Assembly: GCF_002954775.1 (NCBI RefSeq)
Contig: NZ_PJME01000039.1
Coordinates: 31,954-95,953, forward strand
Length of the DNA: 64,000 nucleotides
DNA from: Streptomyces geranii
GTDB lineage: Bacteria; Actinomycetota; Actinomycetes; Streptomycetales; Streptomycetaceae
Direction: 5' to 3'
Made by a program: the position numbers and the translations under genes
Shown here: positions 7,692-16,124 of the stretch, piece after piece
How positions within the stretch are numbered: the stretch's first letter is position 1
Layout: every line of letters begins with the position of its first letter
The notes under the pieces: model-generated
Seen by the model: only the letters and a program-made list of their open reading frames with translations
The model's database searches: none
What the model was told of the DNA's origin: nothing

Positions 7692-8948
7692 GTGACCATG
7701 TCTTCCGCCGTGCCGCGGCGCCGGATCTCGGGTGTGCTGGTCGCGAGTCAGATCCTCGGCGGGCTCGGCGTGGCCACCGGTGTCGCACTGGCTTCCGTAC
7801 TGGCGCAGCGGATCAGCGGTACGGAGTCGCTGTCGGGGCTCGCGCCGACCGCGATGGTCGCGGGCACCGCCGTCGCCTCGCTGCCGCTGGCGGCGCTGAT
7901 GACCGCGCGCGGGCGGCGCCCCGGGCTGGTCCTGGGCTATCTCGTCGGTGCCCTGGGCGCGGGTGTCGTCGTGGTCGCGGCGGTCGTCGACAGTTTTCCG
8001 CTGCTGCTGTGCGGTATGGCCGGGTTCGGCGCCGGCTCGGCGGCGAATCTGGGGGCGCGGTTCGCCGCCGCCGACCTCGCCGAGCCGGACCGGCGGGCGC
8101 GGGCCATCTCGAACGTCGTGTGGGCGACCACCATAGGGGCGGTCCTCGGGCCGAACATCGCCGCTCCCGCCGGGCGGAGTGTGTCCGGGCTCGGGATACC
8201 GGCAACGGCGGGCGCCTTCCTGTGGGCGGCCGGGATCTTCCTGGCCGCCGCGGTGACGGTGGCCGTCCTGCTGCGCCCCGATCCGCTGCTCACGGCCCGT
8301 GCGCTCGCCCCGGTGGAGGAGCGGTCGGCCGAGGGCAGGTCACTGCGCGCGGGCCTCGCCGCCGTCACCGCTTCACCGCGTGCCCGGCTCGCGCTCGTGA
8401 CGGTGGCCGGCTGCCACACGGCGATGGTCTCGGTCATGTCGATGACGCCGGTCGCGCTCGGGCACCACGGCGCGGGCATCGATCTGATCGGGCTGGTCAT
8501 CAGCGGCCACATCGCGGGCATGTACGCGTTCTCGCCGCTCATGGGCCGGCTGTCCGACCGGGTCGGGCGGCTGTCCGGCATCGGCCTCGCCGTGGGGCTG
8601 CTGGCCTGCGCCGCGTTCCTCGCGGGTACGTCCGGCGGCGGTCACGGCCGTACGGCGGCGGGGCTCTTCGTCCTGGGCCTCGGCTGGTCGGCCGGGCTGG
8701 TCTCCGGGTCCGCCCTGCTCACGGACTCCGTGCCCGAGGCCGCCCGCGCCGCCGCCCAGGGGCTGTCCGACCTCGTCATGAACACCTGTGCGGGCCTCGG
8801 CGGGGCGGCCTCCGGGCTCGTGATGGCCCGGGCGGGCTACGGGTGGCTGAATCTCGCCGCCGCGAGCCTGCTGATACCCGTGGGCGCGCTCGCCCTGTTC
8901 ACCAGGCACGGCCGACGGCGGGTCCGGGGCGCGACGGCGGGCGGCTGA
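7692..8948 (+). CDS. Major facilitator superfamily transporter
   Basis: A 418-residue polytopic membrane protein with about twelve hydrophobic segments. It has the MFS motif after helix 2 (MTARGRRPGLVLGY), a mid-protein loop (residues about 200-225) and a second-half equivalent (LMGRLSDRVGRLSG). The family exports or imports small molecules by proton-coupled antiport or symport; the substrate cannot be read from sequence. GTG at 7692 and ATG at 7698 are both possible after a G-rich ribosome site (GGGGGGAT). It follows ogt by 72 bases on the same strand and could be co-transcribed with it. Confidence 0.88.
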   Translation: MTMSSAVPRRRISGVLVASQILGGLGVATGVALASVLAQRISGTESLSGLAPTAMVAGTAVASLPLAALMTARGRRPGLVLGYLVGALGAGVVVVAAVVDSFPLLLCGMAGFGAGSAANLGARFAAADLAEPDRRARAISNVVWATTIGAVLGPNIAAPAGRSVSGLGIPATAGAFLWAAGIFLAAAVTVAVLLRPDPLLTARALAPVEERSAEGRSLRAGLAAVTASPRARLALVTVAGCHTAMVSVMSMTPVALGHHGAGIDLIGLVISGHIAGMYAFSPLMGRLSDRVGRLSGIGLAVGLLACAAFLAGTSGGGHGRTAAGLFVLGLGWSAGLVSGSALLTDSVPEAARAAAQGLSDLVMNTCAGLGGAASGLVMARAGYGWLNLAAASLLIPVGALALFTRHGRRRVRGATAGG

Positions 8949-9067
8949 GCCGGTTCACGCCGGTCCGCGCGCGAGGGGTGGCCGGGAGGCGGGAGCGGTA
9001 GCAGACTCCGCCGTGCGCACAGCCGCTGGCATCCGAAGTCACGGGGCCGAAGGGACGGCGATCACGT

Positions 9068-10294
9068 ATGAGCGGGAACAGGGCAGTCGCGTATCTCAAG
9101 CCGGGCGCGGTCGAGGTCAGGACCATCGACTACCCGACGCTTGAACTCCAGGACGGGCCGGGCGTCGCTCCGCGGAACGTCGGCAGGAAGTGCCGGCACG
9201 GGGTGATCCTCAAGGTGCTCGCCAGCAACATCTGCGGAAGTGACCAGCACATGGTGCGGGGCCGGACGACCGCGCCGGAGGGGCTGGTCCTCGGACACGA
9301 GATCACCGGAGAGGTCGTCGAACGAGGGCCGGACGTCGAGTACGTCGACGTCGGGGACATCGTCTCCGTACCGTTCAACATCGCCTGCGGGCGGTGCCGC
9401 AACTGCAAGGAACGCAAGACCGGGATCTGTCTGAGCGTCAACCCGGCGCGTCCGGGGGCGGCTTACGGCTATGTCGACATGGGCGGCTGGGTCGGCGGGC
9501 AGGCCGAGTACGCGATGGTGCCGTACGCGGACTTCAACCTGCTGAGGTTCCCGGACCCCGACCAGGCGCGCGAGAAGCTCCTCGACCTGACCATGCTGTC
9601 GGACATCTTCCCGACCGGCTTCCACGGCGCGGTCAGCGCGGGCGCGGGCGTCGGTTCGACGGTGTACGTCGCGGGAGCGGGCCCGGTCGGGCTGGCCGCC
9701 GCGGCGTCGGCGCAGCTCCTGGGCGCCGCCGTCGTCATCGTCGGCGACCTCAACGCCGAACGCCTCGCCCAGGCGCGGAGCTTCGGCTGCGAGACCGTGG
9801 ACGTCTCGCGCGGCGACATCGAGGGGCAGCTCGCCCAGATCCTCGGGGAGCCCGAGGTGGACGCGGCGGTCGACGCGGTCGGCTTCGAGGCCCGGGCGCA
9901 CGGCCCGGACGCCCCGGAGGCGCCCGCGACGGTCCTCAACTCGCTGATGGGCGTCACGCGCGCGGGAGGTGCCCTGGGCATCCCGGGGCTGTACGTGACG
10001 GACGACCCGGGCGGCATCGACGGGGACGCCAAGTCGGGCACCCTGAAGATGCGACTGGGCCTCGGCTGGGCGAAGAGCCACGCCTTCACCACCGGACAGT
10101 GCCCGGTGATGAAGTACCACCGGGGCCTGATGCGGGCGATCCTGCACGAGCGCGTGCACATCGCCAAGGCCGTCAACGCGACCGTGATCGGCCTGGACGA
10201 CGCACCGCGCGGCTACGCCGAGTTCGACCAGGGCGCGAGCCGCAAGTACGTCCTCGATCCGCACGGCGCGCTGGCGGGCGTACGGCCGGTCTGA
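9068..10294 (+). CDS. fdhA: Glutathione-independent formaldehyde dehydrogenase (zinc-dependent)
   Basis: A 408-residue medium-chain zinc dehydrogenase of the Pseudomonas-type formaldehyde dehydrogenase/dismutase branch, oxidising formaldehyde to formate with tightly held NAD. Catalytic-zinc ligands are visible in NICGSDQHMV and GHEITGEVVERG. Structural-zinc cysteines are in ACGRCRNCKERKTGIC, and the Rossmann glycines in VYVAGAGPVGLAAAASA. The long insert and the SDIFPTGFHGAVSAG segment are typical of this branch and not of ordinary alcohol dehydrogenases. The gene stands alone and is followed by a perfect 34-base palindromic terminator. Confidence 0.93.
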   Translation: MSGNRAVAYLKPGAVEVRTIDYPTLELQDGPGVAPRNVGRKCRHGVILKVLASNICGSDQHMVRGRTTAPEGLVLGHEITGEVVERGPDVEYVDVGDIVSVPFNIACGRCRNCKERKTGICLSVNPARPGAAYGYVDMGGWVGGQAEYAMVPYADFNLLRFPDPDQAREKLLDLTMLSDIFPTGFHGAVSAGAGVGSTVYVAGAGPVGLAAAASAQLLGAAVVIVGDLNAERLAQARSFGCETVDVSRGDIEGQLAQILGEPEVDAAVDAVGFEARAHGPDAPEAPATVLNSLMGVTRAGGALGIPGLYVTDDPGGIDGDAKSGTLKMRLGLGWAKSHAFTTGQCPVMKYHRGLMRAILHERVHIAKAVNATVIGLDDAPRGYAEFDQGASRKYVLDPHGALAGVRPV

Positions 10295-10320
10295 TCCTCG
10301 GACCCGGTCTTCCGGTGCCC

Positions 10321-10354
10321 GGAAGGGGGCACCCGCGCGCGGGTGCCCCCTTCC
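10321..10354. terminator. Perfect 34-base palindromic bidirectional terminator
   Basis: Bases 10321-10354 are their own reverse complement (arms GGAAGGGGGCACCCGCG and its complement). They lie between the convergent ends of fdhA (stop at 10294) and the VOC gene (stop at 10361), so the hairpin can serve both transcripts. Confidence 0.85.
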
Positions 10355-10360
10355 CGTGCC

Positions 10361-10789
10361 CTACGCGTAGTGCCGCGCCTCGAAGACGTTGCCGTCGGGG
10401 TCGCGGAAGTAGAAGTTGCGCCTCGCCAGGCCCCGGGCGCCGTAGGAGTCGTACGAGATGTCGGAGACGGGTACGTCCCGCTCCTCCAGGCGGGTGCGCA
10501 GGGCGTCGAAGGCGTCTGGGGTCAGGGACAGGCAGACGTGGTTGACGGGGTGGCCGGCACTGTCGGCGGCCCCGGGGAGCATGTTCATGCGCTCCGCCAG
10601 GGAGAGGGGCGCGAGGTCGAAGATGGTCTCCTCGTTGAGGCGTACGGAGGGGAAGGACACCGTTCCGGCGGCGAATTCGGTGGTCCTCAGAGGTGCCATG
10701 CCGACCGCCTTCTCGTAGAAGCCGGCCGCCGCGAGCGGATCGCGCACCCAGAGGACGACATGGTCGAGACGCGGCGAGTTGTCCGTCAT
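10361..10789 (-). CDS. VOC-family (glyoxalase/bleomycin-resistance fold) protein
   Basis: A 142-residue protein of the vicinal-oxygen-chelate fold. It has paired beta-alpha-beta-beta-beta halves, starting LDHVVLWVRDPLAAAGFYEKAVG and resuming with HPVNHVCLSLTPDAFDAL, and ending FYFRDPDGNVFEARHY. His in LDHV, His in NHVC and Glu in FEA occupy the usual metal-ligand positions, so it is probably a metal-dependent lyase, isomerase or dioxygenase. The substrate is not predictable. The ATG at 10789 fits the family length. It is convergent with fdhA and divergent from psuG. Confidence 0.85.
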   Translation of the reverse strand: MTDNSPRLDHVVLWVRDPLAAAGFYEKAVGMAPLRTTEFAAGTVSFPSVRLNEETIFDLAPLSLAERMNMLPGAADSAGHPVNHVCLSLTPDAFDALRTRLEERDVPVSDISYDSYGARGLARRNFYFRDPDGNVFEARHYA

Positions 10790-10888
10790 GCACCCCAGGC
10801 TGGTGGTCTCTTCCACAGGCCGCAAGGGTTTGACCACGCGCGCCGCCCGCCAGAGATGAGGCAAGACCGAACGACAGGAAGCAGGCCC

Positions 10889-11797
10889 GTGATGCTGGTG
10901 GTGTCCGAAGAAGTGCGGGAAGCGGTCGACGCGCGTCGACCCGTGGTGGCCCTGGAGTCCACGATCATCGCGCACGGGCTGCCGCGCCCGCGCAATCTTC
11001 AGGTGGCGCTGGAACTGGAGGACGTCGTACGGCAGGAGGGAGCCGTCCCCGCCACCATCGCCGTGCTGGACGGGCGCCCCCATGTCGGCCTGGACAAGGA
11101 GCAGTTGGAGCGGGTCGCGAACGAGGACGGCATCCGCAAGCTGGGGCACCGCGATCTGCCGCTCGCGGTGGCCGCCGGGGCGAGCGGGGCCACGACGGTG
11201 TCGGCGACGGCGCTGCTGGCCGCCCGCGCGGGCGTACGGGTGTTCGCCACGGGTGGGCTCGGCGGGGTGCACCGGGAGTGGACGGTGACCCAGGACGAGT
11301 CCGCCGACCTCGGGCTGCTGGCGCGCACCCGGATCACGGTCGTCTGCGCGGGCGTGAAGTCGATCCTGGACGTCCCTGCCACCTTGCAGCGTCTGGAGAC
11401 CCTGGGGGTCGCCGTGGCCGGCTTCGGCACCGGCAGCTTCCCCGGCTTCTACCTGTCCGACTCCGGGCACCCGGTGGACTGGACGCTCGACACACCGGAG
11501 CAGGTCGCGGACGTGATGCGGGCCCAGGACGCGCTCGACTCCCCGGAGTCGGCGTTCATCGTGGCCAATCCGGTGCCCGCGGAGGAGCAGTTGGATCCGG
11601 GGCTCCACGCGCGCGTGCTAGCCGACGCGCTGCACGCGTGCGAGGAGCAGGGGGTGAGCGGGCAGGCCGTGACGCCGTTCCTGCTCGACTACCTGGTGCG
11701 GCACACGGACGGCGCCTCGCTGAGCGCCAATCTGGCAGCGGTCCGCGGCAACGTACGGCTCGCGGGGCGGATCGCGGCGGCCTGGGCCGGGGCGTGA
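10889..11797 (+). CDS. psuG: Pseudouridine-5'-phosphate glycosidase
   Basis: A 302-residue PsuG-family enzyme that splits (or forms) the C-C glycosidic bond between uracil and ribose-5-phosphate. Signatures are VALESTIIAHGLPRP, the lysine-bearing AVLDGRPHVGLD, TTVSATALLAARAGVRVFATGGLGGVHRE, the nucleotide-site AGVKSILDVPATL and TPFLLDYL near the end. GTG at 10889 and ATG at 10892 are adjacent possible starts behind AGGAAG. Its stop overlaps the start of a PfkB kinase (GTGA), giving translational coupling, as expected for pseudouridine salvage (kinase, then glycosidase). Confidence 0.95.
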   Translation: MMLVVSEEVREAVDARRPVVALESTIIAHGLPRPRNLQVALELEDVVRQEGAVPATIAVLDGRPHVGLDKEQLERVANEDGIRKLGHRDLPLAVAAGASGATTVSATALLAARAGVRVFATGGLGGVHREWTVTQDESADLGLLARTRITVVCAGVKSILDVPATLQRLETLGVAVAGFGTGSFPGFYLSDSGHPVDWTLDTPEQVADVMRAQDALDSPESAFIVANPVPAEEQLDPGLHARVLADALHACEEQGVSGQAVTPFLLDYLVRHTDGASLSANLAAVRGNVRLAGRIAAAWAGA

Positions 11798-12705
11798 CGG
11801 AGCCGGGCGGGGCGCTGCTCGTCGTCGGGGACGTGATCACGGACATCGTGGCCCGGCACCGGGGTCCGCTCGCGGCGGGCACCGACACGACGGCCGCGAT
11901 CCGGACCCTGCCGGGCGGTGCGGGCGCCAACGTGGCCTGCTGGGCGGCCCATTGGGGGCACGCGGAGGTGCGGCTGCTCGGACGGGTGGGTACGGACGCG
12001 GCCGAGTGGCACGAGCGCGAGCTGCGGGCCTGCGGGGTACGGCCCCGCCTCGTCGTCGACCCGGAGGCGCCCACGGGGACGGTGATCTGCCTGGTGGACA
12101 CGGGCGCGGCGGCCGAGCGGACGCTGGTGACGCAGAGCGGCGCCTCGGTACGGCTGGACGCCGACGACTGGTCGGACGCGCTGCTCGACGGTGTCGCGCG
12201 GCTGCACCTGTCGGGCTATCTGCTGTTCTCGGCGCCGAGCCGCGCGCTGGTGGCGGCGGCGCTGGAGTCGGCACGCGCGCGCGGCGTACCGGTGAGCCTG
12301 GACCCGGCGTCGGCGGGGTTCCTCGTCGAACTGGGTGTCGACCGCTTCCTGGAGCTGGTGTCCGGGGTGGACGTGCTGCTGCCGAGCCGTGACGAGGCCT
12401 GTCTGCTCACCGGGTTGCCCGACCCGGCGGACGCGGCGGCCAAGCTGAGCCGCCACGTCCCCCTGGTGATCGCCAAACAGGGTGCCGAGGGCGCGATCGT
12501 GGCCCGCGCGGGCACCGTGCGCGCCCGGGTCCCGGCCGTGCCCGCGGCACCCCGGGACACGACGGGCGCCGGTGACGCCTTCACCGGCGCGTTCCTCGCC
12601 GCCCTGCTGACGGGCGCCGAACCCGAGGACGCGGCGGCGGAGGGGTGCCGGGCGGGCGCGCGGGCGGTGGAACGGGTGGGCGGGAGACCGCCGGCCGCCG
12701 AATGA
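11794..12705 (+). CDS. PfkB-family carbohydrate kinase, probable pseudouridine kinase
   Basis: A 303-residue ribokinase-superfamily enzyme with the N-terminal glycine box PGGAGANVACWAA and the C-terminal PfkB signature DTTGAGDAFTGAF carrying the catalytic Asp and anion hole. The GTG start at 11794 overlaps the psuG stop by four bases, so the two genes are translationally coupled. This context suggests phosphorylation of pseudouridine at the 5' position (PsuK role), supplying the PsuG substrate. The sequence alone would also fit ribokinase or another nucleoside or sugar kinase, so the specificity is an inference from the neighbour. Confidence 0.88.
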   Translation: MTEPGGALLVVGDVITDIVARHRGPLAAGTDTTAAIRTLPGGAGANVACWAAHWGHAEVRLLGRVGTDAAEWHERELRACGVRPRLVVDPEAPTGTVICLVDTGAAAERTLVTQSGASVRLDADDWSDALLDGVARLHLSGYLLFSAPSRALVAAALESARARGVPVSLDPASAGFLVELGVDRFLELVSGVDVLLPSRDEACLLTGLPDPADAAAKLSRHVPLVIAKQGAEGAIVARAGTVRARVPAVPAAPRDTTGAGDAFTGAFLAALLTGAEPEDAAAEGCRAGARAVERVGGRPPAAE

Positions 12706-12731
12706 GAGGCCGGAGGGGGCACCGCCGTCGG

Positions 12732-13526
12732 CTACCCCTTGCGTCCCCACGCCGAGATCATCGGTGCCGTGGCCAGGTCCATCCCGCCCGAGGCGACGTT
12801 GGCCAGGTGGCGGTCGATCTCCTCGTCCGTGGCGTGGCCCCCGGCGACGAGCCGCTCCCGGATCTGACGGATCGTCGCGGACTCCAGCGCGGCGCAGGCG
12901 GGCGAGGTGACGGGGAAGTACGCGTCGGCCTGGACGTTGCGCAGACCGGCCTCGCGCAGCAGCCGCGGGAGCCTGCGGCCGTACGCCAGGTCGGCGCCGC
13001 TGTCCGCGAGCAACTGGCGGAAGCTGTGCCGCAGGCGGTTGGCGAGCTGCTGCTCGGGGCCGTGCTCGTCGGGGCAGAGCAGGGGCTGCAGGGCGGGGTC
13101 GGCGTCCTCGATCAGCAGACGTCCGCCGGGACGCAGCGACTTGATCATCGAGCGCAACGCCCGCTCCCGGTCCGGCACATGGACGAGGACGAGCCGGGCG
13201 TGCACGAGGTCGAAGCCCTCCCCCGGCGGCTCTTCGACACCGACGTCGTGGACGCGTACCTCGATGGGCGGACGGGCGGCCTGGGCGACCCAGGAGGTGT
13301 CGAGGTCGGTCGCGACGACCTTTCCGGTCGGGCCGACCTTCTTGGCCAGCCAGGAGACCACCGAGGTGCCTCCGACGCCGACCTCCCAGCAGCGCCAGCC
13401 GGCTCCGACGCCGAACCCTTCGAAGTGCCGGAAGGTCGTGGGATCGAAGAGGGCGGCGAAGGCGTCGAAGCGTTGTCCCGCCTCGGTCTGCCGGTTGTCG
13501 AGGAGATACCCGTCGGTTCGCGTCAT
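12732..13526 (-). CDS. Class I SAM-dependent methyltransferase
   Basis: A 264-residue methyltransferase. The SAM-binding motif I is modified (GWRCWEVGVGGTSVVSWLA), followed by motif II acidic VVATDLD, post-motif FDLVHARLVLVHVPDRERAL and LRPGGRLLIEDADP. Its closest general resemblance is to UbiE/Methyltransf_25-type enzymes acting on small molecules. The substrate is unknown. The ATG at 13526 (MTRTDGYLLDNR) is chosen because the upstream in-frame residues look non-homologous. It is convergent with the PfkB kinase and divergent from corA. Confidence 0.85.
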   Translation of the reverse strand: MTRTDGYLLDNRQTEAGQRFDAFAALFDPTTFRHFEGFGVGAGWRCWEVGVGGTSVVSWLAKKVGPTGKVVATDLDTSWVAQAARPPIEVRVHDVGVEEPPGEGFDLVHARLVLVHVPDRERALRSMIKSLRPGGRLLIEDADPALQPLLCPDEHGPEQQLANRLRHSFRQLLADSGADLAYGRRLPRLLREAGLRNVQADAYFPVTSPACAALESATIRQIRERLVAGGHATDEEIDRHLANVASGGMDLATAPMISAWGRKG

Positions 13527-13694
13527 GCCGAGATCATCCCAGTCATCCGCTTTGTTCGACCGGGTCGACGCTCCCGCATCGGCGAAAGCGGAGCGGAACC
13601 ATCCGTTCCCACAGGTCTCTTCGGCGTTCGCGAAGGGCTGGCAGACTGGCGGGCCAGGCGCAGGGTGCGGACAGTGCGGCGCGAGGAGATCCAG

Positions 13695-14822
13695 ATGTCC
13701 ATGGCAGGGAATCTGCGGAGGGTGACGAGCCTCGGCAGGGTCGGCGGCCTCCGCAGGGTGGCCCGGCTGGCACGGCGGCGCCCGCGGGTCGACCTGAGTC
13801 ACCACGCCCGGTCACCGCTGGGCTCCGCGGTCGTGAACTGCGTGGCCTACGAGGACGGCGTACGCGTCCCGGCCGGCCGGGATCTGCTCGACACCGTGCG
13901 CCGGGTCCGCAAGAGCGACGAGGGCTTCGTCTGGCTCGGCCTCCACGAGCCGACGGACCAGGAGTTCGCGGGCATCGGCCGGCTCTTCGACCTGCACCCG
14001 CTCGCGGTCGAGGACGCGGTCGACGCCCATCAGCGCCCGAAACTGGAGCGGTACGGCGAGACGCTGTTCGCGGTGTTCAAGACGGTCTGCTACGTCGAGC
14101 ACACCGAACTGACGGCGACGAGCGAGGTGGTGAACACCGGCGAGATCATGGTCTTCGTCGGCGAGGACTTCGTGATCACGGTACGACACGGACGGCACGG
14201 CTCACTGGGCCCGCTGCGCGAGGGTCTGGAAGCCGATCCGCAGCAGCTCGCCAAGGGCCCCGCGGCGGTGCTGCACGCCGTCGCGGACCATGTGGTCGAC
14301 GACTATCTGCACGTCACGGACGCGGTGCAGGCGGACATCGACCAGGTCGAGACGGATGTGTTCGCGACGAACGGCGCCCGGGCCGACCCCGGCCGGATCT
14401 ACCAGCTCAAGCGGGAACTCCTGGAGCTGAAGCGGGCCGTGGCTCCGCTGCACCGCCCGCTGGAGGAACTGGCGACCCGGCCGATCCGGGTCATCGACCC
14501 GGAGATACAGGCCTACTTCCGGGACGTCTCCGACCATCAGCTGCGGGCGACGGAACAGATAGCCGCGTTCGACGAACTGCTCAACTCGATTCTGCAGGCG
14601 CACCTCGCGCAGGTCACGGTCGCGCAGAACGAGGACATGCGCAGGATCACCGCGTGGGCGGCGATGATCGCCGTGCCGACGATGGTCTGCGGGGTCTACG
14701 GCATGAACTTCGATCACATGCCGGAGCTGCACTGGCAGTTCGGCTATCCGCTGGTGATCGGGCTGATATCCGTCATCTGTCTGGTCCTGTACCGGAGCTT
14801 CCGGCGCAACGGCTGGCTCTGA
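13695..14822 (+). CDS. corA: CorA-family Mg2+/Co2+ transporter
   Basis: A 375-residue divalent cation channel subunit (pentameric in the family). It has a large cytoplasmic N-terminal domain, a long stalk helix (about 210-300), and two C-terminal transmembrane helices with the selectivity motif GMN (VCGVYGMNFDHMPEL) between them. The protein ends in a basic tail RSFRRNGWL. The first ~40 residues (many Arg) are an extra basic extension before the CorA core at VNCVAYEDG. The ATG at 13695 has GGAG upstream. It is convergent with the CBS-domain gene, whose frame overlaps its last ~50 bases. Confidence 0.95.
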   Translation: MSMAGNLRRVTSLGRVGGLRRVARLARRRPRVDLSHHARSPLGSAVVNCVAYEDGVRVPAGRDLLDTVRRVRKSDEGFVWLGLHEPTDQEFAGIGRLFDLHPLAVEDAVDAHQRPKLERYGETLFAVFKTVCYVEHTELTATSEVVNTGEIMVFVGEDFVITVRHGRHGSLGPLREGLEADPQQLAKGPAAVLHAVADHVVDDYLHVTDAVQADIDQVETDVFATNGARADPGRIYQLKRELLELKRAVAPLHRPLEELATRPIRVIDPEIQAYFRDVSDHQLRATEQIAAFDELLNSILQAHLAQVTVAQNEDMRRITAWAAMIAVPTMVCGVYGMNFDHMPELHWQFGYPLVIGLISVICLVLYRSFRRNGWL

Positions 14823-15312
14823 CGCCCGCGGCCCGCGCCGTCGCGCAGCCGCGCCGGGAGGGGGCGCGGCGGGGGGGGGGTGTTCCGCGCCGCGTGGTCC
14901 GGGCGTAGACGCTCTCGGCCCAGGACGCGATCTGGTCCTCCGTGAGGTGCTGGGCCAGATCGGCCTCGCTGATCATGCCGACCAGACGCTTGTTCTCGAT
15001 CACCGGGAGCCGGCGGATCTGATGGTCCTTCATCTCCACGAGCACCTCGCTGACATCGGCGCTCGACTCGATCCAGCGCGGGGTGCCCTGGGCCATCTCG
15101 CCCGCGGTGACCTTCGCCGGATCGTGGCCCATGGCCACACATCCGACGACGATGTCGCGGTCCGTGAGGATGCCGCAGAGCCGTTCGTTCTCGTCGCTGA
15201 TGGGCAGGGCGCCCACGTTCAGTTCACGCATCAGCTGGGCGGCCCGATCGAGGGTCTCGTGAGCGGGGATCCACTGGGCGCCGCGGTGCATGATGTCTCC
15301 GGCGGTGGTCAT
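14773..15312 (-). CDS. Tandem CBS-domain protein
   Basis: A 179-residue protein. Residues 1-130 form a Bateman pair: CBS1 MHRGAQWIPAHETLDRAAQL to LCGILTDRDIVVG, and CBS2 MAQGTPRWIESSADVSEVLV to LVGMISEADLAQ. Such pairs bind adenine nucleotides and regulate partners. The ATG at 15312 follows GGGAGGT. The C-terminal ~45 residues (after ESVYARTTRR) are Pro/Arg-rich, non-CBS and encoded through a run of ten C (G10 on the plus strand at 14871-14880). They overlap the 3' end of corA by 50 bases, so the true C-terminus may be shorter or shifted. Confidence 0.88.
   Translation of the reverse strand: MTTAGDIMHRGAQWIPAHETLDRAAQLMRELNVGALPISDENERLCGILTDRDIVVGCVAMGHDPAKVTAGEMAQGTPRWIESSADVSEVLVEMKDHQIRRLPVIENKRLVGMISEADLAQHLTEDQIASWAESVYARTTRRGTPPPRRAPSRRGCATARAAGVRASRCAGSSGTGPDR
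14871..14880. repeat. G10 homopolymer tract
   Basis: Ten consecutive G lie inside the 3' part of the CBS-domain gene. Long homopolymers are slippage-prone, so this is either an assembly risk or a variable site. Changing the length by one would swap the whole C-terminal tail of the CBS protein. Confidence 0.9.
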
Positions 15313-15447
15313 GAAGTACCTCCCGGTGCCGGACGGCCGGCGCGGCGCGGAGGGCACCGCTAGTCCCGGCGCCCTACATTCTCGCCGCGCTCCCGGGGAT
15401 GCGCACCCGGAAGTCCGCGGCTTTCGAACACCGTGCGCGGGGCCGGG

Positions 15448-16089
15448 TCAGCCGTTCCAGGCCGGGTGGCGCGGGTCGTCCGCGCGGACCAGCACGTCTG
15501 CGGTGCCGGCGGGGTCCGTCTCGCTCTCGTAGCGCTCGAAGGCGGGGAGGGTCCAGTGCTCGGCCTCGGGGGTACGGCGGCGCAGGGCGGCCGGGGACTG
15601 CAGGACGTGGACGGTCAGGTCGAAGGGGAACCAGTGGCGCAGCAGGAAGGGGCCGTGCAGCAACAAAAGCCCGCCGGGCGGGAGTTGGACATAGGGACTG
15701 CGGGTCGAGCGGTCGGTGAGGGGGTCGCGGAGGTCGGGCAGGACGCGGCCGTCGCCGCCGGGTTCGAGGGGGCCGAAGACCTCGCGCCAGAGGGCGCCGG
15801 TGTCGAACCAGCCGTCGTAGTAGGCCTCCACGTCCTCGTGGCCGTACTCCAGCCGGAGGGAGGCGGGGCGCAGGAAGCCCGCGGTGCCGACGGTGAGCGA
15901 GGGTCTGCCGCGTACGCGCAGCGCCTCGGCCACGCGTTCGGCGAGGTCTCCCGGGCGGGCCGCCGGGGCCCCGTCGAAGGCGATGCGCGGCCAGGGGCTG
16001 CCGTCGTCGGGCTTCAGGTCGAGCACGCGCTCGGCGAGGAGGTCGCCGAGCCGGTCCCAGGTGATCGGTTCCAGTCGCACCCGGCCCAT
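15448..16089 (-). CDS. Uridine-kinase-like P-loop-fold protein with degenerate Walker A
   Basis: A 213-residue protein resembling the actinobacterial uridine kinase/AAA-like family: WPRIAFDGAPAARPGDLAE, then VEAYYDGWFDTGALWREVF, LRDPLTDRSTRSPYV, GGLLLLHGPFLLRHWFPFDLTV and a C-terminal FERYESETDPAGTADVLVRADDPRHP. The segment at the P-loop position reads FDGAPAARPGDLA, with no GK[ST], so ATP binding by the usual loop is doubtful although the rest of the fold is conserved. The name uridine kinase should be treated as family-level only. It is divergent from the DUF2293 gene with only 35 bases between starts. Confidence 0.78.
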   Translation of the reverse strand: MGRVRLEPITWDRLGDLLAERVLDLKPDDGSPWPRIAFDGAPAARPGDLAERVAEALRVRGRPSLTVGTAGFLRPASLRLEYGHEDVEAYYDGWFDTGALWREVFGPLEPGGDGRVLPDLRDPLTDRSTRSPYVQLPPGGLLLLHGPFLLRHWFPFDLTVHVLQSPAALRRRTPEAEHWTLPAFERYESETDPAGTADVLVRADDPRHPAWNG

Positions 16090-16124
16090 GATGCCGGGTG
16101 GCCGCCGGTGGGAATCAAGCAGTC

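Noticed and set aside
5894..9001. A very long plus-strand frame (over 1000 codons) covering the MHYT gene, ogt and the MFS gene
   Set aside because: It is antisense or out of frame to well-supported genes with clear motifs and starts; composition is Gly/Arg-rich shadow sequence, normal in GC-rich DNA.
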